Positions 31,099 through 43,829 are shown, counted from the first letter of the stretch. The stretch: DNA of 64,000 nt from Topomyia yanbarensis (GCF_030247195.1 NC_080670.1:35493934-35557933); one strand, 5' to 3'. Numbers and translations are program-made. The notes: generated by a model from the sequence alone, not told the origin.

Positions 31099-31290
31099 AG
31101 CAGAAGATAAAAGGTTGGTCTGTAAGATTTTAAGCCTCTTTCTAATGACCTTGCTACTTCTAGTTCTCCGATAAGTATATTTCACATCCTTGCTCTCACT
31201 TCAGTACAATGGCTCTAAAATTTTGTTAACTTTTCCTACTTAATTTCTAGCTAATTGAATGTCGGTAAAAAGTTTCTAACTTTCGATATC

Positions 31291-34200
31291 CCGAAAGAGA
31301 AGGAGTTCTGTTTACTGATGAATTTCTTATCTGTTAAGACATCGAATGTTGGAAGATGTTTAGGTTTGTTCACAACTATTACTTTCGAATTTGAACTAGC
31401 ATCAATCTGGTGTCTTGGCTAAGTACTTACCAAATTCTGAAGAGACGAAGTCGACACGTAAACCCCTCGATTTATAGTTAGTTTGGAAAATTGTATTGTG
31501 GAAAGCTCGTGCTTGAACAATACGAACATTCGAATCGGGTGCCTTAATTTTCGCATTACGAATGGAGCGAATACCAGCACACCTACCGTATATCAACTGA
31601 TCGAAATGTAAAATTTAATCGACCCTAACTTCTGAACTACATCATTTTTGTGATTAAAGCAAGGGTTTTAGGTACACGATCAAAGCAGAAGGTTGAAATT
31701 TCGATTCTAGAACCAGGAAATTGAGAAATAGTTCATGGATTGTATGAAAAAATCGGACAAAATCAAAGAGATTCAGGAAGTACGACTAGATTTACCGGCA
31801 GTGCAGGGAATATGATGGAAAACTTTCGAATCAGAAAGCACAAACCCTCGCACATCTGATTTTGCGAATGAAAATTTGTTGAAACAGGATTTAAAAGATG
31901 GGCCAGAAATTATATGCGGCCTTAATGATGGAGGAGAAATATTGAACAAATCAGTAGTAGAGGAATCTACTGAAATAAAGGCATTTTCAATTTGTGCCCC
32001 TGTTTACCTAAGATTAGATGCCACAATGTGTTTTTGAATATCTTTCCGGACGAAGAACTAGACCTTTAAAAATGTCGTTCTAATTATCTGGTAACGCCAA
32101 AGGATAAATTTGTCCCGAAAGAAATTGCTGTCAATTCTCGACATTTATACATGATTCAACAATCATCATTGCACTCAGACAAGACCATGCGTATTCCCCA
32201 CGCACATTGGACGAGAATAGATGATCACCGCCCCTATTTATTATTTATTAGAAAGAGGCGTGAAACAACGTTTTTTTTCCGGGCAATAATTCAACCCCGA
32301 ATTCTCTATCAAACAACAATGCTATTAAAAATATACATACTAACTGACAAACTGACAAACGATTCGGATTAACAAACCTTTAGAACAATTTTCCCATTTT
32401 TTATCTGTGTAATTTTACTGTTTATTTCCGAAATATTAACTGAACAGTAATAGCCCTACTAATTTGTCTAATAAACTTAAACGAATCAAGAGTTGTTTCA
32501 AAACAGCACGATCATGAATAGGGTAAAAACTTCCCCCTAAATTGCACCACAAATCTCTTCATCCCTAAATGTCCGCTCCGTTCCCCAGAATTCACTTGAC
32601 GGTGGCAGCGCTCATCCCACTTGTTCACAGTCTTGTCGTTCACGGCCCCGTTCCCCCCGAAGATCGTACAAGGTATTCTTCGGAATCTCCACCGCGGACA
32701 GATAAATCAGACTGATTCTGTCCTGATGAAATCAACTGATTAAAAGCGATTACCATGCGAGACACACGCCACCCTGCTTCTTGTTTGTTTGATCTCTTCT
32801 CTCCTTTCTTCCGTCCCGTTCCGTTTCTTGTTTGGTGCGTATCTCATCCGAAGTTCTGGATTCTAGCCCACTGCAGCTGGTCCGAACCCGGCCGTCTCGG
32901 AAGTTGCTGGGAATGAATCGATCGTCAATGTCCAACATCCACGGGGTTGCGGTGCCGGCCCCGGTCTGAGTGCCCAGAGGATGAAGCGAAAATAATTATT
33001 CATCATTATCGTATCTTTTTAAGAGCCTCCCAAAAGATTATTGCTATTATTATAAGCCCGCGTGATGAATGAAGTTTTTCCCCGTCAGTCAGCCCACCAA
33101 CCCTTTCGGGAATCGGCTGCGGTTTTTTTTGCCTCTCTCTGTCGGCTAAGCACCGGTAAGTAGATGAAGCAGCAAGCCAGATGTGATAATTGACTCTAAT
33201 TTGAGGTGGTAATTGATTTAAATTGTACGCCACTTTGGAAATGGAACGGGTTTTCACTTACTGATTTGATTTGATGAATATGGTGTTGGAGTTACGAGCT
33301 GCTTCCGCAGCCTGTTCGCCGGCTGACAGGGCGCATTTCAGGAAGTCACTTCCGCAACCATTCCAGTAATTGACACAAGTGTTGAACGGTCGAGTTCGAC
33401 CGCAAAACCGCAAAATATCACAAGTTCCTTTTGCATCTATTTAAGTTGAAAAGTCCAATAGGTCTGCTCCGCTTCTCAGGTCTGTTTAACGACTTCATCC
33501 ATTCACAACCGGCGAGGCACGTTTCGCTGCTGCGGTTTTTTTTTCTTGTATTTTGTGGTCCAACACACTGGTCCGGAAAATTACACTTAATTTCAATCAA
33601 ATCATCGGCGAAAGATGATCAAATTATATGTTTGTATTTCTCTGCCTGCCTGGCTGCTTACCCGGCCTTTTCACTGCTTGCTTGGTTGGGCAAAAGTTAG
33701 TAGAACAGGTGAGCCCGACCGACCCGACCCCGGATCTCGAGAATCGTGCTTCATTGAAAATTACTATTTTTGTGGTTCGGGTAGTTAATTGCCTCTTCAG
33801 TTACGACGCAGACGGGCAAACAAGCTGGCATGTAGGCTTCGGACGATGATTCGGGATGATCCGAACTGGACTACGGTGTAGGTACAGCTTCTTCCGAGTT
33901 GGCTTCGATTCAATAGGTTATTTTTTCGCTTAACCGAACGGATGAATGGAGAAAGGAGGGAGAATGTTTCGTATAGGTATTTACATCACATACACACACT
34001 TATGGTATATTGGAACAGGGCAGGGATAGGGACCAGGTCTGCAACTTATTTCTGTGCCTCTTCAAATCAACAAATACTTGACACCTGAATAGGCAGGAAG
34101 CAGCTACTTTTTGCTTTTGTGGTGATTGGGAGTTAATTGAATTTCAAGGCCAATTCCGCTTCGGTGCGCTGGCGTTGAACGGTTGACCTGCTGTTTGGAT

Positions 34201-34599
34201 TTTGGGTGAGGAATGACGGGTACCAGGGGTAATCTTCAATGGTTAGTTTGAGCGAACGATTGAATTGGATCATATTCCTGAGGCAGCGTTGAATATGTTT
34301 TTATGCGGTCACTGCACAGTGTCAATTTTCGCACATTGCAATTTGATCACTGGCTCTGATCTAAATTACAAATCTTCTTCACTTGTTTGTTAGTTTGTTA
34401 GTGAAAATCATAGGTTTGGAAATGTGCAGATGTGGTACTGAAAAGATCTGCTTATCATCAACCAATACAACGCTCTAAGGCTTACTGTGGTTGTTCCGTG
34501 GACATGTTACTTTTTGTTCTGATTCTTGTTCTTAATTTGGCGATACAATGGTTCGTATAAATTAAATCAACTAAAAGAACCGACAGTTAAACAAAGTAA
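31291..34599. other. No gene recognised; mixed unique DNA
   Basis: 31,300-32,500 is AT-rich with no readable domain. 32,500-33,900 is GC-richer and non-repetitive, with short ORFs on both strands and possible splice signals, none convincing. 33,900-34,600 is plain. This is a good place to search for host conserved non-coding DNA. Confidence 0.3.
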
Positions 34600-35050
34600 A
34601 TGATTTTAGGCTCTTGGTCACGATTTTCATAATTTCTATGCACGTTATCGTGATATTTTAGTCACAAGCAGAGTGATTTATGTTCATGATTTCAGGATCT
34701 TAGTCACGATTTTTGTAATTTCATATCAAGTTAGCGTGATATTTTATTCATGACGTTACTATTGGATTTTTCTAATGGAGTAGCGTGATTTCAGGATCCT
34801 AGTTACGATTTTCATAATTTCTTTTCACGTTATTGTGATATTTTTGTCACGAGTAGAGTGATTTATATTCACGATTTCTGGATTTTTCAGCGATTTTCGC
34901 AATTAACATGTACGATATCGTGATAGCTTACTTTAGAATTTGCACGTGGAGTATAGTGCGTCACATTCATGTGCGTCATGTTCATGATATCAGCAGTTTT
35001 ATCATGATATTCGTAATTTTTGTTCGCCTTATCGTGATATGATTTTTGGT
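34600..35050 (+). repeat. About 90-bp degenerate tandem repeat (CGATTTTCATAATTTC)
   Basis: CGATTTTCATAATTTC-type anchors occur near 34,621, 34,707, 34,807, 34,892 and 35,003. Each is followed by an ACGTTATCGTGATATTTT block and, in several units, AGAGTGATTTAT. It is probably old. Confidence 0.75.
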
Positions 35051-35395
35051 TACTATCGGAGTTTTTACTCGAAGTAACGTTACAATATGAACTGAACCAT
35101 AAAAGTGTGTCTGATTCGCGATTCCTTCTTTTGTGAACTACATCACAAACACGACTTGCGGTTCTATAATGTATTTTTGGTGCTGAGTGCAGTTTTCGTT
35201 CTCTGAACCTAATCCAATTACAATAAGAATGTTCAAGGTCCTAAGAGTTTACTTATATCTACTACTCGTATCTAGCTCGCTAGCAGCTGGACACAACTGT
35301 ATGATATTTCATAAAAAAGGGCATGGAAATTTGCCTATTTGGTTCGATGAAATTGAAAATGATTAGGGATATCTTCTAAATATTACAAGCACGCA
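35051..35395. other. No feature seen
   Basis: The spacer between the two degenerate arrays, without repeats or reading frames of note. Confidence 0.4.
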
Positions 35396-36130
35396 AGATA
35401 GATCGTGAATCATATGCTAAGAATCATGAACTGGTCCACGAATCTGTGAATCAAACTTTATGATTTTGTGAACTATTTCACCACCACGAATGGTCAGTCG
35501 TGACTATTATACTAGGCATCGTGAACCAGTTCACGAATACACGAACAATATTTTGTGATTTCGTGAACTATTTTTCGGGCACGCATGGTCAGTTGTGATA
35601 ATCATACTAAGAATCATGAACCAGTTCACGTATCCATGATTAATATTTCATGATTTTGTGAATGATTTCACGAACACGAATGGTGAGTTCTAACTAATCT
35701 ACTAAGAGTTAGGAAACAGTTTATGCATACATGAATAACAGTAAATTATTTTGTGAACTAATTCAACAGCACGCTAGGAATCATGAATCAGTTCACATAT
35801 CACACGAACATGGATATTGTATCACAAGGATTGAAAGGATTCATGAATAATATTTCTAGTTTCGTAAAATGGTTCACGAGAAAATAACCGGACTGTTTTG
35901 ATTTTATGAACTACTTGACAGCCAGGAAAACCAGACCAAGATGTAATAAATTTTGAATCAGTTCACTTAGTACAGCCGGACTCTGAATAATCATCCTTAA
36001 TCGATGAATAAAATCACGATTCAATATTTTGGTTGTATGAATAGTGTTCATAAAGTTGTAAAATAGCTCACGTACAGAAAATCGATTTGACTGATGTTCA
36101 CAAAACAAAAACAATATATCTCCACTAATA
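35396..36130 (+). repeat. About 95-bp degenerate tandem repeat (AATCATGAACCAGTTCACG)
   Basis: AATCATGAACCAGTTCACG-type anchors occur at about 35,424, 35,525, 35,613, 35,708 and 35,775. Units also share TTTTGTGAACTATTTCAC and CACGAATGGTCAGT. GTGAAC/GTTCAC words occur in both orientations, so the array can form many short hairpins. Confidence 0.8.
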
Positions 36131-36199
36131 AGAGCGTTAAACAAGCGTTACTGAAGGGATATTAAATATAATGAAATTAGGAAACACATGATTTTTTCA

Positions 36200-36300
36200 T
36201 GCTTCCGAACATCAAAACGTAATTTTTCCAGAATTCACTGCACTTTATTCACAATTTTAGAAACGTGCGCTCCGCATTTAACACTCCAATTGTTTACACA
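36200..36300 (+). repeat. Short repeat matching the flank at 3.75 kb
   Basis: TTTTTCCAGAATTCACTGCA, then CTTTATTCACAATTTTAGAA, resembles 3,758-3,800 (TTGTTCCAGAATTCATGGTA, then CTTTATTCATGATTTTGGGA). It may be the end of the element that carries the preceding array. Confidence 0.45.
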
Positions 36301-36534
36301 TATTCCTTGAGGGTAGAGCAGTTAGAGTAATGGAGAGATTTTCGGTGTAAATGACTTATTTCTCGTAGATTCAGATTAAATTGTTTCTTCCACTTTTGTT
36401 AATTTGCAGTTTTAACTTATAATATATTTATTTTATTCTGAGTGCCTTAAAATTGTTTCATGATTTCCTACTACTCCATAATATTCAGATTACTCTAATA
36501 AATGGGTTTGTCAAAAAAGTGAGACAAAAAATAA

Positions 36535-36838
36535 CAAAGTTTGTTTATGCACGCAAAATTTAATACACCAAACGCACGCGACATACAACCGTCCACACGA
36601 TCAAACACGGTATCATATAAACGCTCGAGCCCTTCGCAATCTTCCACACCTACACCCGAGTACCAGTGAATATGAAAAGACGCCCCGACGATTAGCGATG
36701 AACGTTTTAGTAACATATAAATTAATAAACGCGACCTCAAGTGCTAGCATACAAACGCTCGTTTTTATGCGATCCATCTCCAAAGCTGAACAGCTAAGTC
36801 AATATCAGAATCACAACCCGCTGTAGTTGGTCTTAAGC
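36535..36838 (+). repeat. Partial third unit of the 430-bp repeat family
   Basis: It shares ACGCTCGAGCCCTTCGC, GCGACCTCAAG, TACAAACGCTCG and the end word CTTAAGCAGTG with the dimer at 39,630-40,860. Confidence 0.65.
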
Positions 36839-36845
36839 AGTGCAT

Positions 36846-38787
36846 AGTGGTCCAGAATGTAAATTTAGCATGAATTTTAACTTTTTGCTAAAACTAAATT
36901 ACTTAGTCTTACGATATGTTTGGCAAAGTTGTTGCAAGACCCTTCTTTTAGTTCGAACAGAAGCTGGGGTGGTTCTAATTTTAACAATATTTAAAATGGA
37001 ACTTTTAAACGGTTCGAGATAGAGCTGTCGATTGCCTACGATGAAGTTGTAGAACAGCACATTTTAGACAAATATGCTACAGACACGTAAGCTCTAGCTT
37101 TAATGCTTTCCATTGCACGACAAATCCAAATGTAAGCTTTAGGGTGTACCTTAAAAAAGCGGTTTTATTTCCATAACTTTTGTAGTGTTTATTTTACACT
37201 AATGTACCCTTTGGACAACTTAAAGATTATTTTAAGGCGCATAATTTATTCTAACACACCAACTACTAAACTTTTTTCGTTTCAAAGTTATGAGAACTTT
37301 TATATAAAACATATAACATTTTCAAATAGCATTATCTTCTATTAGGGCGCTTAACATTAAATGCCGTTGCTGTCGTATGAAATAGCATGCTTTGTAGTGT
37401 GAATCACTAAAAATTGGCAAATGCGATATTTTTTTATATCTTGCAATATTTACTCAAAAAATAGTTAATTTTTAGTAAGAAGTATATCACTTTCTAACGA
37501 GAAAAGCTAGAGAGTCGGTATAAGACAAATTGTTCTCCTTCAAAAATATCTGAAAGTATTTCTAAAGTGATCCTAATGAAAAATCAAAACTGCAAAAGTT
37601 ATACAAAGAAAATCATTTTTTAAGAGACACCCTAATTTTTTTTGTATATTTCTTATAAAATGAAAAGTACACGACATAGAGTTTCAGTGTCTTCGACAAA
37701 GCTTTCTGGAAGACAGCGAAACTCTATCTCGAATCATTGAAAAGTTAATTTTCTAATTTCAAAAATATTAGAACCACCCTACCCACTATTTAAAATAATA
37801 GAAAAGTATTGTAAAGTGCAATATTTTATCATAAAAACGAAACTACACCTATTTTTTATATTGTCCATCGTGAAAGTAATTTAAACAAATGGTCAATTCA
37901 CGAAAAACCAAATTTGTAATAAAACTTTTCCAGTTTTCATTTTTTTTCCAACCTATCCTTCAGATGTTTTTCAGAATTTTTCAAGACGAATATTTTCTTC
38001 TAACACATCAAAACGCTAGGTTCTATATTTCAAAAAATATAAGTACCTGTAATATCAAAAATTGATTTTTTTTCAATAATTTTATGAAATTTTAAAATAT
38101 ATCGTATTCGCCATTTTTTGCTCAATTATAATTCCAATCATGACCTTAGTTATATTTGAAAAATAATTATTTGTTTGCCCCAATGATCGATACCCTAGTA
38201 ACAATTGAGGTTTTATGGTAGTTTTATAGCCGCTCGTAAAACTTAGATTGCACTTGTAGCATGCTAAAAAAACTTCAATTGTTACTTGGGTATTGTTATT
38301 CCAAAAACCCCCCATTTTTGGCAAAAAAGTGCTCATAACTTTTCAGCGAAAATAGTTAGATATGTGGTGCCATGAAACAAATTGTTCGTCTTAAAACAAT
38401 CTTAAAGTTGTCTGAAGACTACTTCAGTTTTAAATCAATACAGCAAAAGTTACTTGAATAAAACAGTATTTCTAAGAAACACCTTGACCTTCGATTTTAA
38501 ATTTTCTGTAAAATAAAAAGTATGACAGATAGAGCTTACATGGTTTCAGTAAACTTTTCCAAATTTTGTTGTTCTACAACTTTGCTGAAAGTCGTTTGGC
38601 TCTAGAACTAGAATGATTAAAAAGTTAATTTTTTGATCTTGATAAGATTAGAACCACCCTAACTGTTGCTTTAACAAAAAGAAGGGGCTCACAAACGACG
38701 AAAACTTCTCCAAAAACTTACTAAGGTTAAGTTGTGAAGTTTTAGTAAAATTTCGAAATTCCTGCAAAATTTGCATTCTGGACCACT
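36846..38787. mobile_element. 1.94-kb foldback element with AGTGGTCCAGAATG ends
   Basis: The left end AGTGGTCCAGAATGTAAATT and the right end (reverse complement AGTGGTCCAGAATGCAAATT) begin inverted repeats that can be followed for about 480 bp inward. Shared words include CTAACCACCC-type TTAGAACCACCC blocks and TTCTACAACTT. A third copy of the arm module lies in direct orientation at about 37,480-37,790. There is no transposase. Such long, composite arms are typical of foldback-like elements. Confidence 0.82.
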
Positions 38788-39370
38788 GCGCATTCTATAG
38801 AACCTCTGATAGATAATTGTTTGAAGATGGTTATTGCATTACGCCTCGATAGTGGTGCATCGAGGAGACTGAGAGGGTTTAGGGGCCTCTTTTATATTTT
38901 GTGTTTTTTCATACTTTGCACCAGCCCAAACTAACGATCAATCTTTACCGATTACCATTATTTCAGTGTTAGCGTAGTATTATTAGTAGTTCTTATCACT
39001 AGTATACAATTGTTGTGTACTAGTCGTATGTCTATCTGTGTATGTGTACGTCTGAGTATCTGTGACAGCTGCGTCAAGGAATGCATGCAGAACTAGCATA
39101 TATGATAGAATAGTGGGTAATTTATTGTTTCGCGGGCAAGTTTTCCCGTCCCAGGATTCGTTGGTCACTTTTTTTCGGTACTCAATTCGATCATTCGATT
39201 CGATTTATTCGGGACGATCGGATTGGATAAATTAAGGCACTATTAATTTTCCCACGCACGCGAATAATCAATTCCCGTTCAGCACAGTATGATAAATGAT
39301 AAATGTGTCGTTAATAGTAAATAATTACCATTTGTAGACATTAATACGAGTTCAAGTATTTTGTTTGCAT
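38788..39370. other. No feature seen
   Basis: AT-rich DNA with a short imperfect TG/TA simple repeat near 39,030-39,060. Confidence 0.4.
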
Positions 39371-39384
39371 GATACATGTGTTTT

Positions 39385-39548
39385 TTTTTATTTCGATTAT
39401 AGAGGTTTTAACCTTAAGGTCATTCGCCTCTTCGGGTTAGAAAAATCTCTTATGAAAAATTTCTAACCCTATGTGCGGGGTCGGAACTCGAACCCAGGTG
39501 CGCTGCATACAAGGCAATCGATTTACCAACTACGCTACGCCCACTCCC
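39385..39548 (-). mobile_element. tRNA-headed SINE, type 2 (copy 2)
   Basis: Minus strand: GCGTAGCGTAGTTGGTAAAT (A-box region), GGGTTCGAGTTCC (B-box), CCCGAAGAGGCGAATGACCT and a TAATCGAAATAAAA tail. GATACAT lies just outside both ends (39,371-39,377 and 39,550-39,556), a likely 7-bp target duplication. Same family as 18,366-18,508. Confidence 0.85.
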
Positions 39549-39629
39549 AGATACATTCTTTTCTTCTTTTCTTAGCCAGACTATTTTTGTTGTACTCTCA
39601 AGCACCGCGTTGGTAAATTTATTTACCGC

Positions 39630-40860
39630 TCGCGCAATCATCAATCGGTAAGTCTGGAAGTCCCTACCCTAGATCCTAGCAGCCTAGACTCATGCCTTCA
39701 GTTGGACCAATCAAAATAACAAAATGTTGCACATATCCAGGCGACATGGCCATGACATCTCTTCTAGTATCTGAACCATACACTAAATAGGGTTACTGTG
39801 CCCTAATTCATCTTAGCACATCTATTCATCCCACCATTTGAACACATTAGTTAGAGCAGTGTCTGCTATCTCTATTCAACGCATTAGCACAAATGGTAGG
39901 ATGAATAAGGAAGCGTAGTACTCGACTTTTCGCTGCGCTCAAACGCGAGTATTTTACATTTTCCAAGCCAGATTTTTTATGGTAGTGTTTTTAAGAAAAA
40001 AGCGAAGATGTTGATACCTATTTTAGCGCAAACCATTCACTGTAATCCGAGTTATCAGCGAAATAGTGTGACATCCTGAGTAGTGAGATGAATAAGGGCT
40101 CGTCTACCCTATTAAGTATCAGATAAACGGTCTTCGCACCATACACACCTTTGTGATCACACGTTTATAAAATCGAATTTATGCACGCGAAGTTACATAC
40201 GGGCTAGCACACGCGACAAACAGGTTAACATACAAACGCTCGAGCCTTTCGCGATCATCCACACACATCTACGCCCGCGATCTCGCAAACAGAATAACAC
40301 ATCGGTTACTAAGTGAGCGTTTTAGCACTTAAAAACTTACAAACGCGGTCTCAAGAGTGAACCTACAAACGTCCGTGTTCGCGAGATCATGAATCGGTTA
40401 CGTCCGGAAGTCACTGTTCGGTCCTAGCAGCCTAGGTCCATTCATTCAGTTGGACCAATAGAAGTAACGCTCATATCCACTAGACAACACGTTTCATGGC
40501 CACACGACTGGGAACTCTCGTGATATGGAAGAACTCACTCTCTTCTAGCATCTGAGTCGTACACCGAAGATTAAGTATCAAATTTACGGTCCGCGCGCCA
40601 TCATCCAAGAACACACGGGAACATGCGATTGGCCACACGGTTATAAAATCGAATTTATACACGCGAAGTTACATACACGCTAGAACATGCGACATGCAAA
40701 TGCCCACGCGATCGAACACGCTAACGCCACAAGCGCTTGAGCCCCTCGCGATAGTACACGCGATCGAGTTACTATGCCCGCACATATATGAACCGTACAA
40801 TGAATATTACTTTCAGAAGCACGGCCCGCTGCGATTGGCCTTAAGCAGTGTTTTTGTAGG
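39630..40860 (+). repeat. Tandem dimer of a roughly 430-bp repeat
   Basis: The blocks GGAAGTC-C--T--GATCCTAGCAGCCTAG, TCAGTTGGACCAAT, ATTAAGTATCA and TTATAAAATCGAATTTAT occur twice in the same order, starting at about 39,657 and 40,406. The 749-bp offset becomes about 430 bp when the MITE inside the first unit is removed. A partial third unit is at 36,535. Rich in ACACGCGA words. Confidence 0.8.
39790..40109. mobile_element. 320-bp MITE with TA duplication (second copy)
   Basis: The ends GGGTTACTGTGCCCTAATTC and the right-end GAATAAGGGCTCGTCTACCC are imperfect inverted repeats with TA on both sides (39,788-39,789 and 40,110-40,111). The interior GTTAGAGCAGTGTCTGCTAT matches the copy at 24,306. 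It is inserted in the first unit of the 430-bp dimer. Confidence 0.85.
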
Positions 40861-43605
40861 TGACATTTCCCGTCTCATCTGCAATTGTAGTGAGTTATTC
40901 TGACGGGGAGCCCTTTCGAGAACCTAGCTCTACTGCTCCAGTAGGACAACTTTCGGAAAAAAAAAACGTTTCGTGTGGATGCCTATCAAAAAGTATGATT
41001 AATTAAATAAGAAATGAAGTATAATTTGCTCACGATTGTCTCTATTCCAATGGATGGAACCTCAAAACTCCTCGAATTAAATGCATACCTGCAAAGAGAG
41101 AGAAAAGAAAAACATAGTTTAGCGCAATGACTACCTTTTTCCAAATTTCACCGAACATGCTAAGATTCCCTTCCACGCTGAACGGTTAGCATGGTTCCGC
41201 AAATTATAAAAATATCGATTTTGTGCTCATTTACTTCCATAACTATCTAGAGCAGCACGTTTATCTTTCCACCAACTTGAACACAAGGTTAAAAGCATAG
41301 CTCTATAGAACAAAAACAACTCCGAATGTGCCCAGCAAAGCCCAAACAACGCCGACCTACAAAAACTACACCCAACATTGCTATGGAAATGGATAATTAA
41401 TTAGATAATAGCTCAATTCAAGAAAAGAATCGAAACATTAGGAAATCGCTATTCCGATAGTACAACTGGCCTAGCCGTCCACCCGTTTAAACGCTTGGTC
41501 GTTCTTTCCGCTTCGAAAGTACCCGTATTATGATTTATAGCGGGCTAGATTCGGTGGTACCGCCGCCGTCACCGCTGCCATCCACAGCTGGTCGCAAAAC
41601 GTTCGTCGCTTCGTCATAACTAACACAGCAGCAACAGCAGCAGGGCCAGCAGATTTCGCCTGTTTCAGCAAGTTCTGAGGCATTTCGTGGCTTCGCCTGA
41701 GCGGTAGAGCGACCACTAATCGTACCGAATTTGAAGCCCTAGGCAAAAATTGGCATTCGAAGTGGTGGTGTTTTAGCCTGCGATCGCATTGTTGCGCGGC
41801 GATGCTTCATGCAAGTACTCAAAGATGTTGCGAAAAACCGTTCGCCGCCTCTATGATGGCAGGCGCGCAGTTTGATTAAGTAATAATCGTAATAATAGTG
41901 CATGGAATGGGCACAACTAATGAATGCAAAATGTGCTGGCCGGTGTACACCAGGCACAGACGGTTTGGTGCACAATTGCACAGAGAAGCCCGATGCATGG
42001 CTTCCGGACGACGCGGTGCGATGTTGTGCGGCTCCTGATATCCCTCTAGTGTTGACGTCCACCCTTTTTTCGTCCAACCGTGCTGAATAGTGCATTGAGC
42101 AAAGGTAAGGGGGGGGAGGGAGGATATTTTTCGAACCAAATGAGTATCAGTATTTTCGGCAAGTGCCAATGCAGCTCAATGATAGCCCAATATGAAACGT
42201 CAAGGAGGATGGGTCGATGTCAAAAATGTGCAGATTAAATGGTGGTAACGGCAAAAATGGTCGAATTTGGTTAACAGTTGCCTAATAGCCCGAACCACTG
42301 GCAGACCGCCTTGATCGCCATATAGACGCTAAACTAAAAAAATGATGCACTATTTGGCTTCACAATCACGCAACTGTTCATGAGTGACGTCAGTGTAAAA
42401 ATTCTGTTGGCAGGATTTTTTTTGAATTTAGTATGTAACTGGTCTGCCACGAGACTGATGAGACGAAGTCGAAAGGCAAATTCTTTCACTTAACAAAAAT
42501 TAATAATTTATGCGAAATTTCGTTCCACAGTAAAATTGAAATTGCTTGGCATTCCGCACACCAGAATTCCGAACTTGAATAAATAAAATGGAGACCCCAA
42601 TCACCTTCGACCTTCCAATCCAATTCCAGTTCACATTCAGCGTAGCCTCGAACGGCCCCCGTTCGTCAGTCGAAATGCACTTGGATCGCCCTGCAAGCAC
42701 CCTGCTGACGCATTTCCTGATGAATATTTCAAATGGTGTGAACTCCATCCAGCCGCACAACCGGTCAAGCCAAACAAACTCGTATAGACCAAACGAAGCC
42801 AGGCGCCCATTCTAATCACCACCGTTTGGTTCGTTGAAAAGCTTGCTTGCCGGCTGGCTGGCTGGTTGGTTGGTTGGTTGGCCGGTTAGTATTATGTAAT
42901 GTTTATGCACCTCCCGGTCGCTTCTGGCTGCCCGGAATCGACGAACCTTTTGTTCTCTGCCTGCGTCTAGGTGTACAGGCACTTCAACGGTCCAGTCCAG
43001 GCCGCGGTGTACGCCGTTTCGTCCGGCTCGACACCAGTAATGGGATGCAAAATTTTGCATTCATTATCAACTCATTGATGCAGTTTTATAGCACCCGGCA
43101 CGCATCCGAACCAGATGTAGAACAATAACAAACACTCGCGCCCGATATTTATGTGCGGGCCTAATGGGAAAAAGTGGCGTGAATGGATGGGTGCTGCTGC
43201 GGTTGTTTGCTGCCATTCGACTCCGCCAACGCACCAAGTTAATGAAATGTGGGAACGTGCTGTAAGAATTCTAGAACAACCGCCCGGTGAGGTGTTTTGA
43301 GAACGTGCCGAGATGATGCCCACTTTCGCGGTATGCCCACAATGGACTCACTGGACGCTGGACGAATGTGTAGAATTGCGCAGGTTTAGCTTGCCGGGGG
43401 AAGGGTGAGTGGCTATAATACGGGTTGTAAGCCAAACCAAAATGAATCCATGGCAGGGGACGTGCGTTCTTAATTGATATGCTAGCAGTTCCATGTGGCA
43501 AATAGAACAGTTGTCATTCAATTTTTCGCAAGTTTTTACCTTAAAATACCTATACATACTTCATTGATTTTATGTACTCTTCTCTAACTCAAAAGTCATG
43601 GATTA
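40861..43605. other. No gene recognised; GC-rich unique DNA at 41.5-43.5 kb
   Basis: 40,900-41,480 is AT-rich. From 41,490 to 43,500 the sequence is GC-rich and non-repetitive, with overlapping ORFs on both strands of 60-118 codons and no recognisable domain. A worn TTCGACTTCGTCTCATCAG end (minus strand) is at about 42,455. This segment is a candidate for host regulatory or exonic DNA. Confidence 0.3.
42848..42885 (+). repeat. (GGTT)n / (GGCT)n microsatellite
   Basis: Alternating GGCTGGCT and GGTTGGTT units over about 38 bp. A compound tetranucleotide repeat. Confidence 0.9.
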
Positions 43606-43756
43606 TGTTTCAATTTCGTCTCATCAGTACGTGACTCCAACTTGGCACCAGCTAGGCGTGAAATTCAAAATCGCAAAACAACTTGTGTTTGAGAAGCAAT
43701 TGAAAAAAAACAGTTTTTAGCTTTATTATTTACCAAGATAGAGTCGGATATTAAGT

Positions 43757-43823
43757 TTGAGCTTGTGCGACCACCCCTGGCTGCTACTCCGTTATTGATG
43801 CGGACTAGCTGAAGTTGCACAGT
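43757..43823 (-). mobile_element. 3' tail fragment of the 540-bp SINE
   Basis: It matches the last 65 bp or so of the 11,588-12,127 element (GTGCGACCACCCCTGGCTGC, TACTCCGTTATTGAT, CTAGCTGAAGTTGCACAG on the plus strand). 5'-truncated, which is common in retroposed copies. Confidence 0.85.
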
Positions 43824-43829
43824 AGACTG

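Larger units (their letters stand above)
27503..31290 (-). mobile_element. CR1/Jockey-superfamily LINE, nearly complete
   Basis: It runs on the minus strand from a 5' region near 31,290, through an ORF1 remnant and an endonuclease-RT protein, to a (TTTA)n tail at 27,503-27,524 (plus-strand view). It has no RNase H. ORF1 and ORF2 overlap by 31 bp. Most of ORF1 seems deleted and ORF2 is broken by one frameshift. The same family is represented by the decayed copy at 17,080-17,975. The clade (CR1-like against Jockey-like) is a judgement from motif style; a tree would settle it. Confidence 0.88.
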
